A stretch of 64,000 nt of DNA from an uncultured Burkholderiales bacterium (lineage in GTDB: Bacteria; Pseudomonadota; Gammaproteobacteria; Burkholderiales; Burkholderiaceae_C), in contig CAILYC010000034.1 in the NCBI GenBank assembly GCA_903838355.1, positions 1 through 64,000 on the forward strand, in the 5' to 3' direction. The notes beneath the pieces were generated by a model. That model saw only the letters and a list, made by a program, of their open reading frames with translations, was not told the origin of the DNA and did not search any database. Of this stretch, positions 26,401-34,595 are shown in pieces; within the stretch, counting starts at the first letter, position 1, and every line of letters begins with the position of its first letter. The position numbers and the translations under genes were made by a program.

Positions 26401-27621
26401 ATGGCGGCTTGGCTCAGACGCTTCAAGGCGGCAGGGTCAAAGTCTCGGCAAGTTCTTTGCTTTGGCACGCGTTTGTCGCGGGAGCGCTTGGCGTGGTACT
26501 TGGCCATGGCCCGGCTCACCCGCGATGGCGTGCCAGTCTTTGATGCGGTGCAAACCCTGGCCCACGAATTTGAAAAAATCCATCACCCCTTGACGCCGCT
26601 GCTTAGGGCGGTGTTGCTCAGACTGCGAGGCGAGACTGCACGGGAGCGGCATGCCCAGGCCATCCCATGGGGTAGGGGTCAAGGGCAACAATGGCTTCAT
26701 GGGCAACATGGGCAACATGGGCAACATGGGGTTGCAAGCGTTCAACGCGTTCAACATGGCCAGTCCTCAATGAAGCGGCGGCGCACACTCGGGTTTGAAC
26801 TCCAAGGCTTGGTCCCCAGCGAAGAAGCCCTCCTCATTGAGGCGGCAGATTTGAGTGGGGACGTGGCCTTGGGGCTTGAGAGCGCGGCCCAACGCTTGGG
26901 TGAGCGGCGTGAATTGGAAGCGGCACTCGCGCGCGCTTTGCTCAAGCCCCTCGGATACGCTGCTGCGCTTTTGGCTTTGATGGTGTATTTTTCCATCGAC
27001 ATCTTGCCGCAATTTGAGCGCTACAAAGCCCGCCGACTTTGGCCTCAGGAGCTTCAGTTCATGGCCTTTTGTGCCGACCACGTGGGCTCGGTGGTGCTGG
27101 GTCTGCTGGTGTTGGGCTTCATGCTTTGGGCGGGTTTTGGGGCCATCTTGCCGCGCTGGCACGGACGCGCGAGAGATCAATTCGATCGCTTTGTGTTTCC
27201 CTTCAATGTCTATGCAAGTCTGAGTGCGGCGCAGTTGCTGAGCGCCATCGCGGGGTTTGTCAGTGCGGGCTTGCCGTTTGCGCAGGCGGTGGAGCTCATT
27301 GCCATGTCGGCAACTCCCTATTTGAGTCACCAGTGCCATGCCCTCTTGCTCTCACTCAAGCGGGGTCTTCGTCCTGAAAAAGCCTTGTCAAGCTTGGTGA
27401 TGATTGCGCCTGAGTGGCGATGGATGATAGTGGCGCATGCGATGAACGCCGACACCGCCGTGTCGATGCGGCGAATGGCTCAGGAGATGCAAGCGCGCGT
27501 GAAAAAGCTGCTCGAATTCGTCTTTGGTGACCTGCTTGGCAACGCCATGCTGTTGGGCGTTGGCGTGGCAGTCTTTTGGATTTACTCATCGATGATGAAC
27601 TTGGTGCAAAGCAGTCCCTGA
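26401..27621 (+). CDS. pilR: type IVb pilus inner-membrane platform protein PilR (GspF family)
   Basis: About 406 residues. ATG 26401 has GAGG six bases upstream and is preferred to TTG 26389, which would overlap pilQ. Three membrane helices (AAALLALMVYFSIDILPQFE; GSVVLGLLVLGFMLWAGFGA; MLLGVGVAVFWIYSSMMNLV) separate two T2SS-F domains. The second domain carries YASLSAAQLLSAIAGFVSAG. An HGQ-repeat insert sits near 100-112 in the first cytoplasmic domain. It anchors PilQ and feeds pilins into the fibre. Confidence 0.87.
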   Translation: MAAWLRRFKAAGSKSRQVLCFGTRLSRERLAWYLAMARLTRDGVPVFDAVQTLAHEFEKIHHPLTPLLRAVLLRLRGETARERHAQAIPWGRGQGQQWLHGQHGQHGQHGVASVQRVQHGQSSMKRRRTLGFELQGLVPSEEALLIEAADLSGDVALGLESAAQRLGERRELEAALARALLKPLGYAAALLALMVYFSIDILPQFERYKARRLWPQELQFMAFCADHVGSVVLGLLVLGFMLWAGFGAILPRWHGRARDQFDRFVFPFNVYASLSAAQLLSAIAGFVSAGLPFAQAVELIAMSATPYLSHQCHALLLSLKRGLRPEKALSSLVMIAPEWRWMIVAHAMNADTAVSMRRMAQEMQARVKKLLEFVFGDLLGNAMLLGVGVAVFWIYSSMMNLVQSSP

Positions 27622-27642
27622 GCAGTGGGCCAGTTCAAACGT

Positions 27643-27735
27643 CACTTAAAAACGCCACTTAAAAAAGCCACTTAAAAACGCCACTTAAAACGAAGCTCAA
27701 AAATGGAGCCCATAAAGAAACTTATAAAGAAACTT
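27643..27735. repeat. 13-bp tandem array (CACTTAAAAACGC) plus 12-bp doublet
   Basis: CACTT recurs at 27643, 27656, 27669 and 27682, exactly every 13 bases, with units CACTTAAAAACGC, CACTTAAAAAAGC, CACTTAAAAACGC and CACTTAAAACGAA, then degenerate A-rich units. ATAAAGAAACTT occurs twice in a row at 27712-27735. All of it lies in the 206-base gap between the platform and pilin genes, where R64-type operons would be tight. Confidence 0.8.
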
Positions 27736-27827
27736 AAAAAGACGCTCGATAGCGATGTTTTTTGATGAAGCTCAAGACGCCACTTGCCCTTCCAATGGAG
27801 GTCTATCAATACCAGGAGGCAAGGGGC

Positions 27828-28412
27828 ATGCAAAACATTCGACACCAACGCGCTGCAAACGGATTTTCATTGATCGAGCTCATCATTGTGCTGGCCATCA
27901 TCGCCGCGAGCGTGGCGCTCATCTTGGACCGACAAAGCAAAGCGCAAGAGACCAACCGCAGCAACGACACGGTGCAAGCGGTGAGTTACATGGTCTCCAA
28001 AATCAAAACCTTTTATGCCTCGAGTGGTGGCTACAACGGCTTGAGTGCCGTGGTCATCAACGGCATGTCTTTGCTCAACCAGCCCCTCAAATGGGATGGG
28101 AGCAGCATCTTGGACGCTTGGAACAATCCCTTGGGGGTGAGCGGCAATGCGACAAGCGCCACCCCAAGCTTTGCTTTGTCGATTGGGGGCAGTGTCAACC
28201 CGCTCAACAAAGAGACTTGTTCTGCCCTGGCCACAGCCTTGGCCGCGGGTGCCGATGTGGTGGATGTCGGGGCCAGTACCGAGGTGCAATTGAACTCGGG
28301 ACTGGTGAGTGGGGGCAGTGTTTACAAAAGCGCAACGGGCGCTTTGAACGTGGCCAGTGTGGCCACGGGTTGCTCGGCCACGAACCCTTTGATTGCACTG
28401 CAGTTTCACTGA
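27828..28412 (+). CDS. pilS: type IVb major prepilin PilS
   Basis: 194 residues from ATG 27828, chosen because AGGAGG lies eight bases upstream; earlier in-frame ATGs at 27762/27765 lack this and would give an overlong leader. The leader MQNIRHQRAANG ends in Gly, followed by mature FSLIELIIVLAIIAASVALI with Glu at position +5, the prepilin peptidase signature. A globular domain follows with two late Cys (KETCSALAT and TGCSATN). A prepilin peptidase must come from elsewhere. Confidence 0.88.
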   Translation: MQNIRHQRAANGFSLIELIIVLAIIAASVALILDRQSKAQETNRSNDTVQAVSYMVSKIKTFYASSGGYNGLSAVVINGMSLLNQPLKWDGSSILDAWNNPLGVSGNATSATPSFALSIGGSVNPLNKETCSALATALAAGADVVDVGASTEVQLNSGLVSGGSVYKSATGALNVASVATGCSATNPLIALQFH

Positions 28413-28427
28413 TGGGCCCAAGCCGTG

Positions 28428-29393
28428 ATGTCGATGTTCAAACCTCTCTGTCTTGTCGGAACTGGGCTTTGGGTTTTGAGCGTGGCTTTGCCCATGCTCT
28501 TTCAGACTCAAGTATCCTGGGCTTTGTCCATCGTGGTGACCCCGGGCTCGAGTGCGAGTTATTTGTATTTTCCCCCGGCCCAGTCCTCCGGCCAAAACAA
28601 CAACGGCAATGCTTCGAGCAGCACGATCACCTTGGCCGGGGTGGGGGGCGTGTCGATCAGCAAGTCCGGTGGGTTTGTGGGCTACACCTTGGCGCATGCG
28701 CCGAGTGGCTCGAGTTGTGGGGCGTCTTGTGGCTTCGCCCAGTTCAACACCGGCTCGGGCTTTGTGACCTTGACGAGCTCGCGCCCGAGCACGTTCACCG
28801 ACTCGGGTGGTGTGCCCCTCACCAACTGCACGGCCGTTCTCAACTGCACCACCTGGGTCAATACCAACGCGAGCTTGAGTTTGAAGGTTTATCCCAATTG
28901 CTTTGAAGGGGACTACAAAATCCTCTACCAAAGCACCTGCACCACCGCCACCACACCGGCGGGGCTCAACAGTTTTTATGCCATCAACTTGACGGCGGTG
29001 GGTGTTTATGCGGGTCTTCTCAATTCAAACTTGCTGGTCTATAACTTGATGCCCACCTTGGCGGCTTGGGAGAGTGTGGGGGACTTTTACGCCTACAAGT
29101 TTGCGGTGGCTCCAACTGGCAGCAGCGGCGCACAAAACAAAATCGCCATCCAAAGCATCTACACCCCCAACTCCATCGAGGACACCTGCACGGCCCTGGG
29201 CTCGGGCTGGGTGGTGCCCGCGAGCAGTGAGCTGCAACTCTTTGTTGCCAATTTGCCGCTCAAATACTACTGGACTTCCAATGATGTCAATCAAAGCAAT
29301 GCCACGGCCATTTCTTCGTCAGGACAAATTAGTTATTTGGCCAAGTGGTCTCCCCTAGGCATGACCTGCACCCGCTACTACCCTTTGAGCTGA
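28428..29393 (+). CDS. secreted protein with C-type-lectin-like (DUF1566/Lcl) C-terminus
   Basis: About 321 residues; ATG 28428 or 28434 are both possible. Sec signal (LCLVGTGLWVLSVALPMLFQ), then a Ser/Gly/Thr/Asn-rich beta region with paired Cys. The C-terminal 90 residues read TCTALGSGWVVPASSELQLF, then YYWTSNDV and TCTRYYPL at the end, following the C..GWRLP..EL...YWSS...CVR pattern of DUF1566 lectin-like domains. It has no prepilin motif. Placed between pilS and pilM it is a candidate pilus-tip or secreted adhesin; the lectin call is by pattern only. Confidence 0.6.
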   Translation: MSMFKPLCLVGTGLWVLSVALPMLFQTQVSWALSIVVTPGSSASYLYFPPAQSSGQNNNGNASSSTITLAGVGGVSISKSGGFVGYTLAHAPSGSSCGASCGFAQFNTGSGFVTLTSSRPSTFTDSGGVPLTNCTAVLNCTTWVNTNASLSLKVYPNCFEGDYKILYQSTCTTATTPAGLNSFYAINLTAVGVYAGLLNSNLLVYNLMPTLAAWESVGDFYAYKFAVAPTGSSGAQNKIAIQSIYTPNSIEDTCTALGSGWVVPASSELQLFVANLPLKYYWTSNDVNQSNATAISSSGQISYLAKWSPLGMTCTRYYPLS

Positions 29394-29450
29394 GCCGGGT
29401 CATAGAGCGGTGGAAAGACACTTGGAAAAACTCATGGAAAGAAAGTTCCC

Positions 29451-29891
29451 ATGCCTTTGATGCTGTTTTGGGTGTTGGCCCTTTGGTCGCTCTCGATGCT
29501 CACCGAGCCTGTTCTTCAAGACGAGGCGGCGCGTCCCAGCGCAGTTGCCAGTGCCAGTGTCGAGGTGGACCGGTGGAAGACGTTTTTGTACATCGCCAAT
29601 TTGTTCATGCAAAGCGCACCGGGCGCCGGCACCTTTCACTGGGGGGAGATGAGTGCCATGGCAAGTTTGCCCCAAGCCCTGCTGGCCCGGCCCTATCCGC
29701 CGTCATGGAGCGTGGTCGTGGATGCGAGTGGGCGCTGGAGTGCTTGCACCCCTTTGTCTGAAAAAGCCATTGGCATCATGGCGCAATGGGCCAGTCCCGC
29801 GGGCCTGGCCATGACCGTGGTGAACCCAAGCAAGGACCAAGGTTTCATGGTGCTGGGCCCCGACCCCAGTCTCTACCAGGTCTGTCCATGA
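29451..29891 (+). CDS. pilM: PilM-like type IVb pilus protein
   Basis: 146 residues, matching the size of R64 PilM. N-terminal membrane or signal helix (MPLMLFWVLALWSLSML), a segment RWKTFLYIANLFMQSAPGAG, and SWSVVVDASGRWSACTPL near 85-102. In R64 the gene lies early in the operon, but here it sits between the lectin-like gene and pilV and overlaps pilV by four bases (ATGA). Assignment rests on size, topology and context, so a different small pilus protein remains possible. Confidence 0.5.
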   Translation: MPLMLFWVLALWSLSMLTEPVLQDEAARPSAVASASVEVDRWKTFLYIANLFMQSAPGAGTFHWGEMSAMASLPQALLARPYPPSWSVVVDASGRWSACTPLSEKAIGIMAQWASPAGLAMTVVNPSKDQGFMVLGPDPSLYQVCP

Positions 29892-30601
29892 GCTTGCTCC
29901 AGCCCAGCCCAGCCGTGAGCGCCATCAACACGCGTCGCGCAGATGGGGGCTGGGGTTTGCTCGAAGCCCTCTTGGGCCTTGCACTGATGGCTTTGGTTTT
30001 GGGGGGGACGCTGGCACTTCAGACACGGCTCGCCGATCGCCGCCAAGGCGTGCAAGACGCCGACGCCGTGTCAAGCTTTACCCAACTGGCGGCCCAGTAC
30101 TTCGTCGCCCACCGAGCGGTGTTGGAGGCCATCATGGCCGGCAGCAGTGTCGACTCGGACCACCGCTGCCAAATCAATGTGCCGCCTTCTTCAGGGCTGG
30201 GTCAGACTAGCGTTGACACGGCCAAGCACACTTGTGCCATTGATTCAACCTTGTTGTGGGCCCAGGGCCTGTGGCCCAGCGGTGTGCCTGTTGACAATGG
30301 GGCCGTGCGGTGGGTGGCCGTGTTTCGACAAGTCTATTCCAATGGACAGGCGAGCGGCGCCGATGAGGTCTTGGTGCTCAGTGCGGCACTGCAAAACGGT
30401 CAGATCATGGGGCAAGGTCAGGTGGTTTTTGGGGGAAATGAACAATCATTCCTCGAGCGCATGCAAACGAGCATGGCGCTTTTGGGCGGTGCAGCAGGGT
30501 TTGTGCCACCTGGCCACGATGTTGGGTTTTGCCAATACAACGCAACCCTTAAACAAGTGTGTGGGCGTGATTGGGTTGTGACGCTTTCCGACTTTTTGTG
30601 A
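29888..30601 (+). CDS. pilV: PilV-like minor prepilin
   Basis: 237 residues from ATG 29888 (ATGA overlap). A long leader ends RRADGG, then mature WGLLEALLGLALMALVLGGT with Glu at +5: a prepilin with Trp in place of Phe at +1. The body has Cys residues (DHRCQIN, KHTCAID, VGFCQYN, QVCGRDW). In R64 the last pilus gene is pilV, whose C-terminus is varied by a shufflon; here the protein simply ends, with no recombinase or inverted segments downstream. It is the last gene before the terminator. Confidence 0.7.
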   Translation: MSLLQPSPAVSAINTRRADGGWGLLEALLGLALMALVLGGTLALQTRLADRRQGVQDADAVSSFTQLAAQYFVAHRAVLEAIMAGSSVDSDHRCQINVPPSSGLGQTSVDTAKHTCAIDSTLLWAQGLWPSGVPVDNGAVRWVAVFRQVYSNGQASGADEVLVLSAALQNGQIMGQGQVVFGGNEQSFLERMQTSMALLGGAAGFVPPGHDVGFCQYNATLKQVCGRDWVVTLSDFL

Positions 30602-30644
30602 GGGAGTTCTCGGGAGCTTTGAAGGAATTTTGACGCTTCACCCT

Positions 30645-30682
30645 CAAAAAAGTCTGGGCCCTTTGGCAGGGCCCAGACTTTG
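30645..30682. terminator. strong hairpin terminator at the end of the pilus operon
   Basis: Perfect 11-bp stem AGTCTGGGCCC (30651-30661) / GGGCCCAGACT (30669-30679) with a 7-base loop. A-run on the left and T's on the right make it usable in both directions. On the minus strand the T-run is longer, so it also ends the convergent low-complexity gene. Confidence 0.8.
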
Positions 30683-30781
30683 GGGGGGGAAAGTCCGAGG
30701 GACGCAGTGCTCAAGTGTTGCCGCTCGCCAGGGTCACTTGGCCGGGTTCGGTCTCGCGCAGTACGGCATCCAAGCGAACGC

Positions 30782-31432
30782 TCAGGCCTTTTTGGGGGTG
30801 GCCGTGGTGCTGACATCCTTGGTTTTGCCGTTCACGTTGGTGGGGTTGGCGTTGGCGTTGGTGTTTGCATTGGCCTTGGCCTCAATGTGCTGGGTCTTGA
30901 GCGCTTGGGCGTGGGTGGATGTGGAGGTCGAGGTCGAGGTGGAGGAAGTGCTGGCTTTCACTGCACCAACCGCAGCGGGTTTGGTGCTTGCGGCGGGTGT
31001 GGTGTTGCCCATGGAGACGTGCTTGGCGGGGGTGGCCGCTGATGGCGATGATGCAGGTGGGGTTGCAGGTGTGGTTGCGGGTGTGGTTGCGGGTGTGGTT
31101 GAATGTGCAGTTGTGGTTTTGGCGGTCGCAGCGCTCGAGCTTGCTACTGGCTTGGCAGCCGACGCAGCCGGTGCTGACGCAGCAACGGGTGACGTGCTGC
31201 TCGCTGCATTGGCCATGTGTTGGCCGACTGCAGGCGCGCTTTTGTGGGTGGCGGGTGCGCTCGCTGCACTGCCTCCTGAAGTGCTGGCTAAAGTATTGGC
31301 TGATGTGCTGGCTGATGTGCTTGCTGATGTGCTTGCTGCAACCACGGGAGTTGGCGTGGTGGGTGTGGAAGCGGCAAGTGTGATGCCTGCGAAAGTGCTG
31401 AGGGTCAAAGCGGTGATGATGATCTTGTTCAT
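30782..31432 (-). CDS. exported Ala/Ser/Thr-rich low-complexity protein
   Basis: 216 residues. Sec signal (MNKIIITALTLSTFAGITLA) then almost entirely Ala, Ser, Thr, Pro with Asn/Lys near the end; runs of SAST, TTPA and STST come from short DNA repeats. AGGA precedes the ATG by seven bases. Composition suggests an unfolded, perhaps glycosylated or surface-exposed stalk; no domain is recognisable. It converges on the pilus operon and shares its terminator. The plus-strand frames opposite it are shadows. Confidence 0.6.
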   Translation of the reverse strand: MNKIIITALTLSTFAGITLAASTPTTPTPVVAASTSASTSASTSANTLASTSGGSAASAPATHKSAPAVGQHMANAASSTSPVAASAPAASAAKPVASSSAATAKTTTAHSTTPATTPATTPATPPASSPSAATPAKHVSMGNTTPAASTKPAAVGAVKASTSSTSTSTSTSTHAQALKTQHIEAKANANTNANANPTNVNGKTKDVSTTATPKKA

Positions 31433-31685
31433 GTTGAGTCCTTAGATTTTGAATGGCTCCACAATTCGAGGAGTACATCTACAACGGGTGCGTCTTCAAT
31501 TGTGTTGACGCAAATATTTAAATTTTTGTGTCAACCAGGATCTTCGACTTCACGTTGATGAGGGCTTGTTTGTTTTGTTCTGGATCAAGGGTGTGGGGGG
31601 TGGAGGTTTCTGAGTTGCTGATATGCCGCCAAAGTCTGGGGCCATGAGGTTAAGATACCGACCATTGAAATGGACAGGAGCGAGC

Positions 31686-32570
31686 ATGATCGAAGAAAAC
31701 ATTGAATTCACCTCGAACGGCTTGAAGCTTTCCGGTGTTGTGGGCTTGCCCAGTGACTTGAAGCCTGGGGAAAAACGCCCCGCCATGCTCGTCCTTCACG
31801 GCTTTGGCAGCACAAAGAACGCGCAAAACGTCATGGGCCCCGTCAAAGAGCTCGGCGAGATGGGCTACATCACCTTGCGATTTGATATGCAAGGCTGCGG
31901 CGAGAGCGAAGGCCGCCGCGGTCACTTGCTGTGTTTGGATCAGGTACAAAACACCCAAGACGCATGGACTCGGCTCAACGCCCATCCCAGCGTTCAAGCC
32001 TCCCGAGTTGGGGTGATGGGTTCAAGCTTTGGTGCGGCGGTGGCCATGTACGCCGGCGCCATTGATGAGCGCGTGGCGGTGGTGATTTCTTCCGGCGGTT
32101 GGGGGCACGGTGAGCGCAAGTTCAAAGGCCAGCACCACACGAAAGAGGCTTGGAGAAATTTTCGCAACATGCTCCTCAAAGGCCGTCGGCATCAGCATAA
32201 AACCGGTGAACCCTTGATGGTGGATCGCCATGAGATTGTGCCCATTCCCCACGGTTTGACCCACCAAGTGGTGCACGGCTCTTTGCAAAAATTCACCCAC
32301 GAAACCGCCCAGAGCATGATGGACTTCAAGGCCGAAGAGGTGATCCATCAATTGGCCCCGCGACCTCTTTTGCTCCTGCACAGTTCCTCCGATTCGGTCA
32401 CCCCTACCGAGCAGTCCATCGAGATCTTCAAAAAAGCGAGCGCGCATGCCGATCTGCATTTGTTTGCCGACACCGATCACTTCATGCTCGCCGAGGGCAA
32501 CCGGCGCGTGTGGCATGTGGTCGCAGACTGGCTAGCCTTGCATTTGCCACTCCAAGCGGTCACAGCATGA
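31686..32570 (+). CDS. alpha/beta hydrolase (serine esterase/peptidase-like)
   Basis: 294 residues from ATG 31686, with AGGAG five bases upstream. GFGSTKNAQNVMGP near 42 forms the oxyanion region; the elbow GSSFGAA places the nucleophile Ser near 117. Asp in SSSDSVTP and His in DTDHFMLAEG complete the triad. The layout is that of small cytoplasmic acyl hydrolases of the BAAT/DLH group. The next gene starts within its stop codon (ATGA), so it works with a Bug-type binding protein; the ligand may be an ester or lactone. Confidence 0.8.
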   Translation: MIEENIEFTSNGLKLSGVVGLPSDLKPGEKRPAMLVLHGFGSTKNAQNVMGPVKELGEMGYITLRFDMQGCGESEGRRGHLLCLDQVQNTQDAWTRLNAHPSVQASRVGVMGSSFGAAVAMYAGAIDERVAVVISSGGWGHGERKFKGQHHTKEAWRNFRNMLLKGRRHQHKTGEPLMVDRHEIVPIPHGLTHQVVHGSLQKFTHETAQSMMDFKAEEVIHQLAPRPLLLLHSSSDSVTPTEQSIEIFKKASAHADLHLFADTDHFMLAEGNRRVWHVVADWLALHLPLQAVTA

Positions 32571-33559
32571 AACTCGGATTGATGAGAATGCCACTGGGTT
32601 GGTGTCTGGGTCTGGCCTTGACGGCTGGCGCGGTCATGTCGGTCCTTGGCCTGGCCCACGCCGACGAATACCCCCTGCATCCCCTCAAAATCGTGGTGCC
32701 CTATCCCGCCGGCGGCGTCACCGACTCAGTCGCCCGCGCCGTGGGCGCCAAGCTGAGCGAGCAGTTTGGGGTTTCTGTCCTTGTCGAGAATCAACCTGCC
32801 GCGGGTGGGGTGGTGGCGACGAACGCCATGGCCAAAGTGCCCGCCGACGGCTACACCCTCTTGTGCGCCTTTGACAGTTTTGCCACCAACCCCTTCATGT
32901 ACAAAACCCTGCAACACGACCCACTCAAGGACTTTGCACCGATCTCCTTGATGGTCAAAAGCCCCCAGGTCTTGGTGGTGTTTCCAGGCACAGGCATCAA
33001 GAACATGGCGGATTTTATGCGTGTGGCCAAAGACGAGGGCGAGCGCTTTGCATTTGCGACGCCTGGGGCAGGGACCTCGAGTCGACTCTCGACCGAACTC
33101 TTAAAGCAGTTTGGTCCCTTCGATTCCACCATCGTCTCCTACAAAGGGGGCTCCCAAGCCATCACCGATTTGATGGGGGGCCAGGTGAGCGCCATGATCG
33201 TGTCGGTGAACTTGGTGCTCACGCACATCCAAAGCGGCAGGCTGCGCGCCATTGGCGTGTCCTCCATGAAGCCCATTGCCCAACTCCCTGGTGTGCCACC
33301 CATTGCCAAGACATTTGCGGGTTTTGAGGCGCAATCTTGGTCGGGCATGTTGGTGCCTGTGGGCACGCCCAGACCCATCATTGACAAGCTCAATGTCGCC
33401 ATCAACCGGGCGCTCAACGCGCCCGATTTGAGGGAGAAATTTACAAGCCAAGGCGCCGAGGTGCTGGGCACAAGCCCCGAGGAGTTTGCCCTGTGGTTGC
33501 AAAAGGAGTCGAGCAAATGGAGCGCCGTGATCAAGCAGCGCCATATTCATTTGGATTAA
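32567..33559 (+). CDS. Bug/TctC-family tripartite tricarboxylate transporter substrate-binding protein
   Basis: 330 residues with a signal peptide (LGLALTAGAVMSVLGLAHA). KIVVPYPAGGVTDSVARAVG and VENQPAAGGVVATNAMAKVP are hallmark Bug-family segments. These periplasmic proteins bind carboxylates and are greatly expanded in Burkholderiales. No TctA/TctB permease is adjacent, which is common for the family. ATG 32567 overlaps the hydrolase stop; ATG 32582 is an alternative. Confidence 0.9.
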   Translation: MKLGLMRMPLGWCLGLALTAGAVMSVLGLAHADEYPLHPLKIVVPYPAGGVTDSVARAVGAKLSEQFGVSVLVENQPAAGGVVATNAMAKVPADGYTLLCAFDSFATNPFMYKTLQHDPLKDFAPISLMVKSPQVLVVFPGTGIKNMADFMRVAKDEGERFAFATPGAGTSSRLSTELLKQFGPFDSTIVSYKGGSQAITDLMGGQVSAMIVSVNLVLTHIQSGRLRAIGVSSMKPIAQLPGVPPIAKTFAGFEAQSWSGMLVPVGTPRPIIDKLNVAINRALNAPDLREKFTSQGAEVLGTSPEEFALWLQKESSKWSAVIKQRHIHLD

Positions 33560-33648
33560 TGGGGCCGGGTCGGGTGGACTTGGCCCCGCACTGGCCTGCA
33601 ATTTCCTGCAAAAGCATAAAAGCGATCTATTGCGTGCCGCGCGTTTTT

Positions 33649-34509
33649 TCAGGCCTTCTTGAACAAATTCAAGAGCAGTGGCGCAATCATTTCCGGCGCT
33701 TGAACAGGACTGTAGTGGCGCACATTCTTTAAAATGTGCAAATCCGCTTGGGGCAGCAATGTGGCCAACTCTTGGGCCATGCTCACTGGGGTCGCGTAAT
33801 CTTCTTCCCCCACGACAATGGTGCAAGCGCCCTGGTAGTTCTTGATGAACTCGCGCTCATCGGCCGCCCCGAGCATGCGGCAGGTCTCTAAATAAGCGCT
33901 CGTCGTATTGGCCACAAAAACGTTGAGACAGTCCTCGACCACATCGGTGTGGGTTTGGGCAAACTCAGGGCTGAACCAGCGCTCGACTTGAAAGTCACGC
34001 AGGGATGCGAGGCCTTGACGGTGGCCTTGTTGGCCGCGTTTTTCCCAGGCGTCTTTGGCGTTCTCGCCATAGCAAGCGGTGGTGTCGATCAACCCCAGCG
34101 ATTTGACCCGCGTGGGGTGCCTGCCTGTAAAGGCCATGGAGACGGTGCCGCCCATGGAGCAACCCACCAAATGCACCTGGGGGGCCTTCAAGTGGTCCAA
34201 GACCGCGAGCACGTCCCTGGCAAAGAGTTCGCTGGAGTAGGGGCCTGGCGGGTGGTCAGACGCGCCGTGCCCTCGCAAATCCAGTCCCCAAATGGGCGCA
34301 TCCACGTTCACATGCTCAACCAGTCTCCCCCACATGCTCGCTTGCATGGCCAAGGCGTGCAAAAACACGATGGGTGTGGCGTTGGCCGATCCTTGTTTCA
34401 AACATTGCAAATGGAGTTGGGTGCCATCAAAAGAGGTCACGCGGTCTTGGGCGAGTGCAGTGTTGTTCATGGGGTGGTGGGTGCTCAAAGCAGTGCTTGG
34501 GTTGTACAT
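33649..34509 (-). CDS. alpha/beta hydrolase, enol-lactonase-like
   Basis: 286 residues. VFLHALAMQASMWGRLVEHV near 49-68, LDLRGHGASDHPPGPY, the elbow GCSMGG (Ser near 120), Asp in VVGEEDYATPVSMAQ and His in NVRHYSPVQAP follow the 3-oxoadipate enol-lactonase/esterase pattern. Neither ATG 34509 nor ATG 34470 has a clear ribosome site; the shorter form fits the family better. It converges on the Bug-type gene 90 bases away. Confidence 0.78.
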   Translation of the reverse strand: MYNPSTALSTHHPMNNTALAQDRVTSFDGTQLHLQCLKQGSANATPIVFLHALAMQASMWGRLVEHVNVDAPIWGLDLRGHGASDHPPGPYSSELFARDVLAVLDHLKAPQVHLVGCSMGGTVSMAFTGRHPTRVKSLGLIDTTACYGENAKDAWEKRGQQGHRQGLASLRDFQVERWFSPEFAQTHTDVVEDCLNVFVANTTSAYLETCRMLGAADEREFIKNYQGACTIVVGEEDYATPVSMAQELATLLPQADLHILKNVRHYSPVQAPEMIAPLLLNLFKKA

Positions 34510-34595
34510 TCAAGCGCTAAAAAAAGAAGCCACCAGTATAGTCGCAGTCCCTGGCGCCTTCGGGGGCATTCATGGCCCACTCAGCAGCAGATAGC

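Noticed and set aside
29345-29761. Plus-strand frame overlapping the PilM-like gene
   Set aside because: Overlaps the better-supported frame at 29451-29891 and has composition of an off-frame translation.
30630-31445. Plus-strand 271-residue Val/Ala-rich frame
   Set aside because: It is the reverse of the low-complexity exported gene, which has a signal peptide and ribosome site; the plus frame has neither.
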